In this document: positions 44,032 to 55,852 of the stretch, one piece after another | Layout: each line of letters opens with the position of its first letter | Position numbering within the stretch: the stretch's first letter is position 1 | Assembly (NCBI GenBank): GCA_022315425.1 | Contig: JAIUPT010000038.1 | Span: 2,452,388 to 2,516,387, forward strand | Reading direction: 5' to 3' | DNA from: Pseudevernia furfuracea | Taxonomy: Eukaryota > Ascomycota > Lecanoromycetes > Lecanorales > Parmeliaceae | DNA length: 64,000 nt | Notes under the pieces: generated by a model | Told to the model about the DNA's origin: nothing | Database searches by the model: none | The model's input: only the letters and a program-made list of their open reading frames with translations | Program-made: the position numbers and the translations under genes

Positions 44032-44664
44032 ATGTCGGAGCGATTCCCGCCTCTTGGACTTGAGAACGAACTGGGCCGCGCACTTGACGATGAAATGAAG
44101 AAATTTTATGGGTCAGACATCAACTTCAAATGGAAAGACGACAAAGGGGCGCCAATCGGGCCTTTTGCTGTCATCGCGTATGTGCTACAACATTACTCTC
44201 TCTACATGTGAAATTTGGGAGACCAAGCTAATGGATCTAACGCCAGATATACACCCGACATCTTCCCTTCATACTTGTCACTAGCAGATGCCGTCCTGCA
44301 ACAAAAAGGCATCGAACCCCGTAGCCGTGAACTTGCCTGTCTGGCCGTAACGGCGATCTTCGACGTCCCCTTCATCCGATATGCGCATGAACGAATCGGT
44401 GTAAAGGTGGGTTTGTCACCGGAGCAAGTATCGTCCGCAATCAAAGGAACTACTCCTGAAGGTCTCACGGACACCGACGTGGTTATCTACAGACTTGCTT
44501 TGAAGCTGGCCCGTGCTAGAGGCCCATTGGACAAGGATAGCTGGCAAGAGGCTGAGCTCAAGCTTGGGAAAGAGGGCGCAGCCCGTGTGGGGCATGTGGT
44601 CGCTTGGTTTGTCTACAACTGTACTCTCCTAAATCTGGGAGCGGTGGATGTGCCATCAGATTAA
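44032..44664 (+). CDS. Carboxymuconolactone-decarboxylase-like (AhpD-fold) protein, right copy
   Basis: The exons are 44032-44177 and 44247-44664, intron 69 bp with a CTAAC branch site, 187 residues. It is identical to the left copy except LTDTDVV for LTDPDVV (a transversion). The CMD core LACLAVTAIFDVPFIRYAHE is intact; there is no CxxC. The start is the first ATG in frame; sequence just 5' differs by one base from the left arm, which changes only the untranslated leader. Confidence 0.8.
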
Positions 44665-45624
44665 GGTATTACGGCTGTGGAATAGTCTCTAGTACTCCGA
44701 GATTTCTGGTCCGAAGACTAGCATGTTATAGACTAAATTGCTGGTATGTCGAGGAAAAATCGTCCACCTTTGCATGGCTGGTCAGAGATTGGCACAAAAA
44801 CACTGGTTCTGTTCTTTCTGCTTCATTTCAAATATGTCCACAGCAACATATTTCTCCCAGGTTGCTCTCTATTCATAGCACAAGCTCCTGCTATCCTCTG
44901 CTAGTGTAGAAACCACTCGGAATCTCAGTTAACCTAGTCATATCGTAGACTCTCGACAAGGCGGTATGATATTCGCTGAGCTCTATCAGTCTGGGATCGT
45001 CTCAACAAGGCAGATTTTTACCGAAGTGTGGATCTGAGAATCGGGAAGCGGGGAAAAAGGGAGCGTCATGCGAGTAGCTGAAGGACTTAATCAGAACACA
45101 CATCGCTCACCAGTTGAATGTGCCATGTAAGCTTTGAGATGACGATCTTGCCGTTTGTTCACACTTGTGATCGGTGCGAGACAAGAGGGTTCGGTAAAGA
45201 GGGTTGAGGAAGAAGAGACCAAGGCTCTTTCAGGCTACCATCTCAGGCGGATACTATAAGTTAGTCTTCTCATGCTCCATGCAATTCCACCGATTTGGCA
45301 ATCACGAGGCTATACAGACTTTCGTAGAATAATTGAGTATTTCCAACGTCAGGGCTAATAGAGGCCCGACGAGGTGTATCGTTATCACCTTAGCGTTAAA
45401 TAACTCTTATGCTTTTGTAGTATAGACCTGAAGTGAAATATATAGCTAGATATAAGTATATAGAGCGACTGGGCGAACGAAAGAAAAAGAAGAACTATTT
45501 ACCTCTTGTTAAAATCGAAACGAATTTAGAGAAAGACAAATAAGACACGAAGAAGATAGTCTATTTATGACTATGCTATAAAGATTTTTTCATGACGATG
45601 ATATCATGTAGAGTCGAGCGATAC
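44665..45624. other. Intergenic stretch, right arm
   Basis: Mirror of 7845-8804; no gene is seen. Confidence 0.5.
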
Positions 45625-45699
45625 CCGCGAGAGCACGTGACGACGTGATGTGGCCGTCCATGAGACCTACTAACTCCAAGTCTCACTGGTTCGAGTAAT
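45625..45699 (+). repeat. Dispersed 66-75 bp repeat (right arm)
   Basis: Mirror of 7770-7844 and homologous to 55182-55247. It lies about 165 bp upstream of the hypothetical/ankyrin gene pair, on the same strand. Confidence 0.5.
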
Positions 45700-45863
45700 A
45701 TGGTCTGCCATTTTCAGTTCGCAGTTGTATTGATAAAATGCTGATTATACATCAGCTGGTCTATCACAACACTATGATGAACCTTCTCTTGACGTCCGTT
45801 GGCAAGTACGAGACCATGGTTTCGAGCCTTAATTCAAGCAACTGACAATACCGTAGCTCTTCT

Positions 45864-46505
45864 TTGCAGCGTATCGAATCGTCAAATGTATTGCTGAGTA
45901 AGGATCTTGAAGCCATCAAAGCTTATATTTCCAACCATCAAGCGGAGAAAATGGCCTCGGCCATCTCGCCGGCGGTTTCTATGGTGCACGATGATATATT
46001 CAAAGAGACACTAAGCGCGGCCTTCATGAAGAACGCAGAGACGACTCAGCCATGGAGTACCATAGGGGTAAACCAGTGGATAGAATCGGGTAGATGGTGG
46101 CTTGTTCTTGTACGTGCCTAAGCAGGGGTCCCGAAGGCCTCCCACGGCATTGGAAACGCTAATGCCTTTGACCAAAAAGGCACAAATGGAACTTTTCACG
46201 ATCTCGAAACCTAAACAAGCTGTCCCCCTGGCGGCTAACACTAATCTCATTAAAGCATCTTGGATATTGATAGACATCATAGCTTGTCACCCGCAAGTGC
46301 CCTTCCCCACTGCAAGTACGCAAGCAGAAGTACGACTGCTGTCCACAGTAAGTACTCTCTATTCCTTCAACGCCCTTTCCAGTAGTAGCCTTTCTTACAT
46401 CACAATTCTAGGAGCTCAAGAACGAAGATTCGAAGATCTCGAACCTGGGAGCCGACGTTCCGGAATTGAGCGAGCTGGAGAGTCAAGATCTGCGAATATA
46501 GGATA
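45864..46505 (+). CDS. Hypothetical protein upstream of ankyrin gene (right copy)
   Basis: A CTTTGCAG acceptor precedes the frame QRIESSNVLLSKDLEAIKAY. The frame shifts near 46110 into VPKQGSRRPPTALETLMPL, and a GTAAGT...CTAG intron (about 46349-46411) adds an acidic helical tail stopping at TAG 46503. The upstream exon probably contains MMNLLLTSVGKYETM (45774 on), but the donor is unresolved. Possibly the N-terminal region of a larger ankyrin protein. Confidence 0.35.
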
Positions 46506-46634
46506 GGGAGTAGAAATCGAATCTGATCGCGAATAGATGCGGAGACTCTCGAGGTCTTGATTAGCGCGACGAACGTCTACTTGTTTGAGCGAAATGTTGA
46601 AAATGCAGACTTGGAAGACTTGAAAGCTTACGCA

Positions 46635-47952
46635 ATGATCTTTGCCGTGAAAGATGACTTTCATGACACCATTGCACGACTACGACAATTAGCCTTTTCG
46701 AGCGGGAACTCCTCGGAGAATGATACACAGAGAGCGTCATCGGGCGTTGCTCTCTCTTTAGCCTCGCAGCCGACGATTATTAAGCGTGAGGAGTCCACCG
46801 AGCATGATTCCATGTTGACTTTATTTGGCGAGCGGACCAAGGTACCAGCCCTCTACCGCTGGGCTGTAAACTACAGGCATACCGCATTGGTAGCTTTACT
46901 CCTTCCAGAGCTAATCACTTGGAGCGGCGAGCTCTTGAGGGAAGCGGACCCGGACGAAGACAGGGAATCTTTATTTCAAGGAACGATAAGGTACATCAAT
47001 GTCATCGAAAGCGAAGAGACTGCTCAATTGTTGCTCGACAGCTGTCTTGGAGGGCCTAGTAGAGACGAGCGTGAGTCCGAAGCACTGTTGCAATCGGGCA
47101 GAGTATGGCAAGAATTAGTCATTCATCGATTGCTCCGTCGCAATAAAGCTCTTAAAAAAAAAACTTGAAGATGGCAATAACGCAATCCACATTGCAGCGG
47201 CTAATGGACATACTGGCGTTATGCGAGAATTCTTGGAGCTAGGCTGGGACGTAGATGCGAAGGGCTTCCAAGAAGAGACTCCGCTCATGACAGCCTTTTC
47301 TAAAAACTCCAACAACCGAGTGATAGGTATACTACTTGACAAGGGAGCCAATTTTAACGCAAAGAATGTTCTGGGACTGAGAGTGACGCATGCGGCGCTC
47401 GGGAGCGAAATCTCCTACGAATCCATTCAATTGATACTAGCAAAGGCCTTCGAAGCTCATTTACCGTCCCAATTACCTCAGCTAAGCGGTAGAAGGAGAA
47501 GAGCCGACGTTGTTTTCAGAATTGGCGAGCCACTCGAAGCTGATGTTTTCGTGGACTCATATTACGCGTCCATCGTTGCATCACAGAACATGACAACCCG
47601 TTTCAAATATGGTTTCAAAGGAGGGCATGAAAAGCTCTTCAGACTTCGCTCAGACGCCACCTTCAGCAAGGCCTTTAACGGTGGTAGACTCGTCATCCTT
47701 TTTCACGCCTACCCGAACGCTAGTCTCAACATAACGGTCAGACTATGGCTCCTAACAGGACATCCATATTGGACAGACAGCCTTGACGCGAAAGAACGGA
47801 GAGAAAGCAAAAGAAACAACAAGGCGATGAAATTTTATATCGTGAATGGCGGGGAGTTCAGTGTTAATTGTCCTGGATTTCACAGCTTTATCATTGCGAC
47901 TGATCCAAACGCTGAGCTTATCGGCTCAGATTTCGACTCAGACATCAATTAG
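46635..47952 (+). CDS. Ankyrin-repeat protein, frameshifted at a poly-A (right copy)
   Basis: ATG at 46635 (MIFAVKDDFHDTIARLRQLA). The first frame ends at 47168 after A10 (47154-47163). With one base fewer, KKLEDGNNAIHIAAANGHTG would continue into MREFLELGWDVDAKG and ILLDKGANFNAKNVLG, i.e. at least three ankyrin units. A C-terminal ~150-residue domain follows (VRLWLLTGHPYWTDSLDAKE, FHSFIIATDPNAEL), stop 47950. The protein is hydrophilic with no signal or membrane segment, so probably cytosolic or nuclear. Same homopolymer length in both arms. Confidence 0.6.
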
Positions 47953-50900
47953 AGTGTAAATCGGACCTCGAAAACGATCGCGTCTTTGATGAGAAGGCTT
48001 GAGAGTATGCTTGGAAAGGGTATGGAGTGCCTCGATTCTGGTGGTCGCGGTAGTTTGGTGACTAGAGATATCTCGTGGAGTCAGTCGTGTCAAGAAGACA
48101 AAAGCAGTGTATGGTTTTCATTGTTCTACCATTGTTCTAAAGCTGGATGACTTGGGGAAGTTGACTGAGGCTTTGAATATTATGTCTCCTATTAAGGGAT
48201 CGGAGTCTAATGATACTGTCATTACCGTATTGGCTCGAAATACGAGCAACGGGAGATCTCAAGTGGAAGTATGAACTTGGAAAACAGAGCCAGCATTGAT
48301 GTTGTTTAGCTAGCCAATGGAATGGACTGCGATGATTTATGACTAAATTGATTAACCCCAGCATATGTCAAAGCCTTTCAAGGAAGTCTTTCTGGCATAC
48401 ACCAGGTCTGAATGGTGCAGCATTTCTAGAATTAAATATTCCCAATCAACAGCCTTAGACCCCTTGAGGTCTAGCTGCAATGACCCTCACATCTAGTCAA
48501 GCTGCGGTAGTCTTAGGCTATCTATCTCGCTAGCACTTATGATTCTCTAGGGCAGACTTTATCGATGGGACGAAGAATCATTTGCAATCCGCAATCCTGT
48601 AGGACCACAGGGGAGCCAATATCGATCAAGTCTACAGTAATTGCGTGTTGTACATTCTGAACACCAAGGAAGACAAGACCGCAACTCGACCCTAAGACGA
48701 GATTTACGGTACACATCATAGTCGTTCCTGAAGAGATCACTAAAAGGAATCTTGGTCTTCGAATAAATTTATGGAGTGCAAACCCTTTTAGCCATCCATG
48801 AAGGCAATGCTCCCAATAGTCCAAACGGTTCAGACTGTCCAGTTCGACCAATGAAACTGAACGGTCTGATGATTTGGCACCCCTACCAGGGATCGTTCAA
48901 ATAGTTAGACGAACAGTTTGGACTATCAGTCCGGCACTGAGCTTTTCTATTGATCACGCAGCTTACCTAGGTCTAGATGTAGAATCAGATGTTAAGCTAC
49001 CTTTGTCTTTAGATTCTTAGCAAGATTCACGAGCTAGGTAACTCTATATGATCAGCGTACTGGTCTCTCTCGTCGTAGGCTCTTAGCTCATTAGACTTAC
49101 TGTTTGAATCATTCAGACGGACGGTCTAAGACGCTGAACGGCCGGTCGAAGTGGAGGACCAGCTTGTTTTTAGGCCTTGAGAAGGACATTTTGAACTACT
49201 GGAGCATTGCATGAAGAACGAAAATGAGGTCAAGTGTAGACTCGGCTGTCTAAACCTGAAACAAAGGCGAAGTGCAACGAATGTTAGCAGATGGAATCCT
49301 ATTGTGACTTCAGTCAGCTCTGAAAGGTGATGTTCAATGCTGGCGCCTGGTAATATGTCATTAACCAATCATGTATAAGGAAACGATTGGAAGTGTTTTG
49401 TTGGCTGCTGTGCGATACTTATTGGACTGGGCGCGTGTTCATCCTAACGCTTTTGAGATCCGGTGAAGCTAGGCAGCTGACAGAAGGAATGTCAGAATCT
49501 CCGCGTTGAAGTTGACGTGATCACTCAGGCACTGCAGAGAGGCGTCATATGACTAACTTATATTACCTTGGGGTCGTAGTCAGCGTCAGCGTCAGGACCT
49601 CTCGGCTCAAGCCAAAGCAGTTAGCGTGTCCATGTTTTATCCGCCTCGAGGATTCGAACCAAAGGATCTTTCTCACAATCTCGTCTTTCGCTACTCGCAT
49701 GCGAATCCTTCAATTGTCAACACTGAATCTTCAAGCCCCTTCGATTGTGACTACCATGAATTTCTTATACTGATGAGACAATACAGCCCGTGTTATTGCG
49801 ACTTGGTATTCAATGTTACTTCCCCCAATCCATTACAAGATGTATATATATAATGTCGCAGGTCACGAGCCAGCCAGCCTGCACGGCCATGAAGAAGCCC
49901 CCTTCTCTGTCTCAGAATCCCACATCTTTGACATTTTGTGCACGGATAGTCTGAGACGATGTCTCACTTGTTGGTTCTGCGTTCTTCACGTACAGTGTTG
50001 ACAGCATGCTCAAGAAGCGGAAGATCTGACCATAGGGGCCTAAACGGTCGAGATACAGTTGCGCAAAAAAAATGTTACTCTGACCATCACTCCCCGTACT
50101 TCGAATCGTCAGCTTCGATTCTGTTTCTTCGTCGACGAAAAGTGTGACCTGTTTTCTCCTTGCTGGAAGTTTGACTTTTTGGTAGTTATCCTCAGACTCT
50201 GGAATAAATCGTATCAAATTGCGAACTACTCAACGGTCGAAGGGAGCTACTGATCAGCATTTTTCTTGCTCTGAACTTGCACGGTCTTCTGGTCACAATC
50301 ATAGACTATCACTGGGCTGTTCGAACGCCCACGTTCTCTGAGGATTTGGTGCCTGAAAGGTTCTTCGGACACAGTTGCAGTCTTGTCGGTATTCTCGTTG
50401 CTGAGATCGATTCAGTAAGAGAATTGAATTGGAAATCAAATTATCAGTCTGAGCGGCAAAAATAAAGCGACCCTTATTGGTATGCAGAAGGGAACGAAGA
50501 CTCAGCGCATGGTTTTGATAGCTTTGGGGGATGGCATCGCCAAGGCGGAGTCACACGTTAGAGTCACAGGGGAGAAACAGTTTGAGGACTGGCTAGTCTT
50601 TATACATAGAGGTAGAGCCTCAAGGTAAACGAGAGCGGCAGGCTGGAGAGTTGAACATTTACCAAAGGCGAAGTTGTGGGAGCAGTGTCGTTAACCTGCC
50701 CAATGAAAAAAATCAGGAACTTCAGCTCTACTCCTGCAGGGTGGTGGAGCGGCTGCCAATGTCACCATGTGCGGCGACCCTGATGATTTTGTGCCACGTT
50801 GCCGCCCTGTTTTCGGCTCCGTTTCGTGTCATCGAATGACGCCCGATTTTGACAGGAATTCCCCAATGAATGCGAAGGAAACATAGCGATCTAGATATCT

Positions 50901-51599
50901 CTGTGTATCTCTTGCCTAATCAGGCTATCGTTTGGAGTGCAATCGAATTATCACATCCCAGCCTCGACGCCTGCAGATCAACTTCAAACCCAATCATTTA
51001 CTAGCTGATAGACCCGATACATGCGCACAGACATCACACCGCAAGAGATTTGAGCCCGGATTTGCTTGAACCCCCTGCAATCAAATGATCAACTTTAGGC
51101 CAACTCGGCCAATTTGCCAAGCAAATGCCAGGCCTACCCCACCTAGCACAGCGTATTATGTCGCCGTTTCTACACGCCCACCTCGTGTACCACTATATCA
51201 TTGTGTGACACTCAATAGGCCTATTGGAAAATTTCGTTGTCACCGCAGTTTTGTCTTATCAGCGAGGCTTCACCTCCCAACAACATCCAAGTCGACAAAG
51301 TCATATAGTCAGTGAGCAACCCTCGGTTTCAGGGGGCTCGCAAGGATTCAAAAGATGAGAGATGACTGGTATCCTTCAAGCCAATGAATTTCTTGCCCAT
51401 GATGCAGGCCCATAGAAACACTTATTGGTGGGAAGAGAGTGTACTGATACCTATTCTTATCTTGGGGGTCAATTTGGCAATTGCACACCTAATTGCACTT
51501 ACTCGGCAGTATACTGTTGTAAAGGTACTTAAAGCCAAGCTACGCGCTTGAACTTTAGTGGCCGCTTTTAAAGTTTACTTTCTCGTTCCTCATACTACA
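47953..51599. other. Gene-poor stretch, right arm
   Basis: Mirror of 1891-5516. No gene is recognised. It contains the MITE-like element at 48816-48926 and the 21-bp insertion relative to the left arm near 49110. Confidence 0.6.
48816..48926. repeat. Small inverted-repeat (MITE-like) element, right copy
   Basis: Mirror of 4543-4653, with the same one-mismatch terminal inverted repeats. Confidence 0.4.
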
Positions 51600-53329
51600 A
51601 TGAACAATCCTTTCGATCCTCTGGTTCGAAGATTTCAGAAGCAAAGTCAAGACTCTGCCGTGGAAAGCATCGAGCCTCTCCCCACCAGATCTCACCCTTT
51701 ACGTGAAAACACTGCCGATGCCGACGATGTGAAGTGGATGCTTTTTAACCTTCTTAGCCTAGGTAGCTCAGCCTGCATTTCATGAGTAGGTCTTAGCTGA
51801 CTGCTGTGATCGACAGATGGCGGTGGCATTCGCGACTATTGAAGCCTTTTAGCTCTGTAAACGCTAGTCGATTATATAGGCGTCGAAGAGGAGAGGCAGG
51901 GAGCTTATCACAGTTTTCACTCGCAGTCTTGGCCTGAGAATGTTTTTTAAGCTCCTCTGACAGCAGAGGAGGAAGATCGGATCCGGGAAGCCTACGATGC
52001 AGAAGAGAAACTACGTAAGTTGTCTCGTACTCGAAGATATCTTTCTTGTCATTATTTCGATCACATCTGCGACTCAAGTACCGAAGCGTAGGCTTTCTCT
52101 ATTTCTCAACTATTTGCTTTTCTAACATTTTTCGCAGACTCATTGCAATAATGTTAGGGCGATTTCGAATGACTGTTTCAGACTGCCTTTACGAATACCA
52201 AAAGCTAGGACAGGAAGTGTTTGGGAAGCCTCGTAGAATTTCTACGCTACAATTTGGGTTGGGCGATAGACCAAAGTACAAAACTGCGAGATTGGAGAAG
52301 ATATTCAAAGACGTTATCATGAGGCGCAATGAGCAGTCGAGGCCTAGTGAGACTGGAAAGATCACGTTTTCATGTGGCCGAGGCTTATGCACTACGTAAG
52401 AATCCCTTCCGTTGCTTCCGTGCATGCACGTTGTCACCTCGTATGAATTTGCGAGAAGAAGCGTCAAGGGCGAATATACAACGTCGGATTGTATTGTGTT
52501 GTCCGAACATCTGCAAGAAATTCATATCAAACCGTTCAATGATCTGAAGAACCGCATAATGAAAAGCCAATGTTTGAATAGACTTGTTACTACGATGAGA
52601 AGCGAAGCGGACGGTCGGTCATCAAGGCTGTATCTGATTCGCTCTTATGACCATGATAGACAAGATTCACCGGATCATTCTGAAAGACCAACCCCCAGCG
52701 CGACCATGCGCTCAGGCCGAACAAACACAGGTTTCTCCACTAATACCAACACAACACAGAAAAGACAAGAGAGGAAGAAAAGCCTCGTTTATATCAACTA
52801 CGAAAAGGCTCAGCAACTCGAGGTCTGGCAAGTAGCTCGAGCTGCCACTGCAGCAAAGTTCTACTTCGAGCCGCTGAGGATTGAGAATTCTCGAGCTGGG
52901 CGACGGCAAAGACCGCGTGGATCGCGCACGGGTGCTGACCCGTCGGAATGCGACGGCGATTCGATCGGGGAGTGGAGACCGAGGTGGAAAATGGTCTTCA
53001 TATGGCAGTGCCCGTCGATGTTCTTGTCCTATTCTGTCTGCTTCTATCTGGCAGGATTGACGCTCTTTGTGTGTACGCCGCTTATTAGAAGGGACAAGTG
53101 GAATACGGCTTCCAATGTGAGCGTTGCACGCGTTTTCGGTGCTGCTTTACTGACAGTGCTTCAGGTAGCAGTGGTTTACTTGGCGACTACAGCCTTCGCT
53201 GGTGCGGTTTTCGTGTTTGCGTCGTATTGGGTTTATCATTATGTGGATCTCGACCACGAGTCTCGAGACGTCGCTGAGTCGGATACGGACGCTGAGATGC
53301 TGAGGGGACATGATCGTTTACGCTTTTAA
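51600..53329 (+). pseudogene. Patatin-like phospholipase pseudogene (right copy)
   Basis: Exon 1 starts at the ATG at 51600 (MNNPFDPLVRRF). Intron 51763-51816 (54 bp, CTGAC branch) splices LLSL to DGGGIR, the patatin oxyanion motif. The frame then has stops TGA 51840, TAA 51858 and TAA 51948. The expected nucleophile motif GTSTGG reads DSSTEA (about 52071-52087 across the 52088-52137 intron). LIAIMLGRFRMTVSDCLYEY follows and is well conserved. A further stop at 52397 overlaps a GTAAG donor, so a third intron (52396-52455) is plausible. VWQVARAATAAKFYFEP (about 52830-52880) is the late patatin block. Residues after this form a membrane-spanning tail (FLSYSVCFYLAGLTLFVCTP and a second segment). 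The glycine losses in the nucleophile elbow are G-to-A changes. Certainly non-functional as a lipase. Confidence 0.82.
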
Positions 53330-53489
53330 GACACTCTTGTATAGGGGCTCTATTTTTATATACGACAGATCGATCCCGAATCACCTACGATCTATGAAGT
53401 TACGATATATGTTTAGTCTTCACTCTAGACCTACTTTATGCCCACTGCCTCATGCTTTGACGCAGCAATATCAAAGTTCAATACTATTT

Positions 53490-54561
53490 GGATATTTTCA
53501 TAACGACTACTGGGTTGGGTTGAGGCGGTGGATCATCCTGAAAGACGCTGCAGGCATCATACTACGGACGGACACATTAGAGCTTCAGTGGGGGAGGTAA
53601 AGTTCTGGCGGAGAAAGCTAGCAAAGTGGTATCCCGGAAAGTCAGTAAATGGTAGCCGCACTGCCGCCTCACCTCCGTCGCACTTATGAAGGACGAATTG
53701 ACGGCTCTTTACGATCTCTACGTCAATCGTAGCTCAAACTTCAGCTTCTCATCTCCGTAAGCTCGCTTAAATCGACGTCCACTGCCGAAGCTCCATCTTC
53801 GTTTCTGACCTTGAATTCGTCCTTGATGGAAGGCTAGAAAAGATCCATCGCTGATGGAGGCTGTCTGAAGCCATCAAGATTTTTGATATCGAGCTATTCG
53901 CTACCGATGAACAATACGCGCTCGCTGTATGCTGTCCGAATAATATATAACACAGTGTTGCTTTGTGGCATCAGTCATTGAAGCCATCTTAGCTAGGCTT
54001 TTAATGAGATCGAGGGACGCCGACGGAAGGGAGTGCTCGAACTCGTCTGTGATCAATAATGAGAGGCGTCCGTTCCGGGCATTCTTTGGGCGAGGCGACG
54101 AGCGGTGGAACTGAGGTTAAGCTGTTTGGGATCTGGAACAAGCAGATGGATTGAGGCACTCGTGGAGGAGAGCAGGGTAAAAAGGAGAGGGCGCAGGACA
54201 CCCGATGGCGAGCATTGTGTTTGAGGACAGAACGTCTATCGATGGTTGGATCTAAGATCTCGAAGAGTCATCTCAACCCGCGTCTCACTGAGTTAAAGAA
54301 GAAGAAAGGTGGCTAGCCTTTTGTGACGGAGTTGGAACAAGAAGAGAGCCATATCCCTCTGGTTGAGCCTTGTTGATGTCCTATGTTTCGCAATACGCTA
54401 CTCGATGCTAAGATCAATCCAGCGCTCAAGGAACATTGCATTATTTCCTAGATGAAAATACCGAGCACGCGACCGAGTCATCACCGCGAACAGGCAGCAT
54501 ACATATCCTAGCCTCCATTCGCGTCTTTGCATACGTTTTCGATCCGCATCCTTGCCTTGTA
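53490..54561. other. Intergenic or degenerate stretch outside the mirrored region
   Basis: Single copy in the window. I could not recognise a gene. The frame at 54001-54201 (minus) and neighbours are short and unconvincing. The boundary of the inverted repeat cannot be located here because the left arm is truncated by the window. Confidence 0.5.
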
Positions 54562-55156
54562 TTATCCGACACGGTGCAAACGTGTCTCTGACTGCCTTCT
54601 TTCAATGAGCGCGATCTGTGGAATCAAACTTTCAGATATCGCATCCTGAGTCTTCTCTGTCATCGAATGGTGAGGTGCCGGAGGCCTCAACTCCCCGATA
54701 CGAGGAGGTGCGGAGCTTTTCGCTTTCTTGTCGGCAAGGCCCCAATGAACTCTCCAAAAACTCTCGCCAAATTCGAACGTGGATTCACCGTCAGGAGACT
54801 TCACGACTTTAACTTCTCTCACACAGATTGCTGCGACCTTTTCGCCGCGCAAGCGGATGCGGCGTTCTGCCCTTGCAGCTGATGTTAAGTCAGTCTTGCA
54901 GATTCATGACTAGAACAGAAGGGTATGTAGATCCGCCAAACTTACGCGGCCGAACATACGGAAATTTGCTGAAGGGTGAGACTGAAGACACCCGGTATTG
55001 GAATTTCTTGAAACGTCCTTTCGACTCCCACAAAACATCCTCGATATCGGTATTGACACAGGTCTGATATGTTGTTATAAGAAATGCAGCCTTTCTGTCA
55101 GAAATCCATTCTGTTATCAGTTGCTCATCGGAAGACTCAGCAAATACTGGATCCAT
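54562..55156 (-). CDS. Hypothetical two-exon protein
   Basis: From the ATG at 55156 (MDPVFAESSDEQLITEWISD) the frame runs to FSKFPYVRP. It splices at a GTAAGT donor (intron 54945-54879, 67 bp, CTGAC branch, CAG acceptor) into ARAERRIRLRGEKVAAICV, and ends after IALIERRQSETRLHRVG at 54562. The product, about 175 residues, is charged with no signal peptide or membrane segment and matches no family I know. An upstream in-frame start at 55234 would overlap the dispersed repeat, so the internal ATG is preferred. The second half is proline- and charge-rich, possibly disordered. Confidence 0.45.
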
Positions 55157-55181
55157 CTTTCTATGGCTACAGATGGACCAG

Positions 55182-55247
55182 CCGCGAGAGCACGTGACGA
55201 CGTGATGTGGCCGTCCACTAACCCTCAGTCCCACTGGTTCGAGTAAT
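55182..55247 (+). repeat. Dispersed repeat, third copy outside the palindrome
   Basis: 36 bp are identical to 45625-45660 (including CGAGAGCACGTGACGACGTG), followed after a shortened middle by CACTGGTTCGAGTAAT. It lies just upstream of the hypothetical gene on the opposite strand. Confidence 0.6.
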
Positions 55248-55737
55248 TGCCCCGCTTGATTCTCGGCAAGCGATTTATGTGCTCCAGAGGGTAGTCGGAA
55301 TAGTTAAAAGTTTTAAGCCCTAATTTCCGCGGCGTAGCCTGTCCCCGCAACAGATACCGATCTCCGTTTCCAGGCACCAGCTCGTACGCTACATAAGGTA
55401 CTTAACCTTCAGACTCAGCTCTACATGTTTGCTTTCTAAGGAAAAACCTCTAAATCCTGAAAAGATTGCCATGCATATCCTTACGCAGCACAAACGTAAC
55501 GGTTGCAGAAATAGGTCTTGTCCTACGCACCAGGCTCTTCCATCCCCACACAAATATGGAATGCTATGCGCACTCCCACAAGTTGCTACTCGTAGCATGG
55601 ACGCACCTGCGCGCGCGTGCTGAGTCAGTTTTCTCTGTGCGAGCTCCTACCTTTCATTAGGGATAACCAAATCTCGCTCAACGTGTGATCCGTGATTATG
55701 GTGTCATAGTGATATGATCAGCCCTTCTCTCAATCTC

Positions 55738-55744
55738 TATATAA
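55738..55744 (+). promoter_or_regulatory. TATA-like box of the ferritin-like gene
   Basis: TATATAA lies 109 bp upstream of the chosen ATG at 55853, a normal fungal distance; the leader in between is C/T-rich. Confidence 0.35.
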
Positions 55745-55852
55745 CTAAGGAATATCCGCGGTACAAACTCTCACTGTATCTGCGTTTGCATACTATCTAT
55801 GACACCTTTGACCAGTCTTCTTTGACATTCTGAAAGCGTGTACTTGCTCGCT

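Larger units (their letters stand above)
26741..53489 (-). repeat. Right arm of giant inverted repeat
   Basis: This is the mirror copy of 1-26720. Sequence after 53489 has no partner inside the window because the left arm is cut by the window start, so the outer boundary of the palindrome cannot be placed. Relative to the left arm it carries an extra 21 bp near 49110, an extra 18 bp near 29935 and several small indels at 37.0-38.4 kb. Confidence 0.97.
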
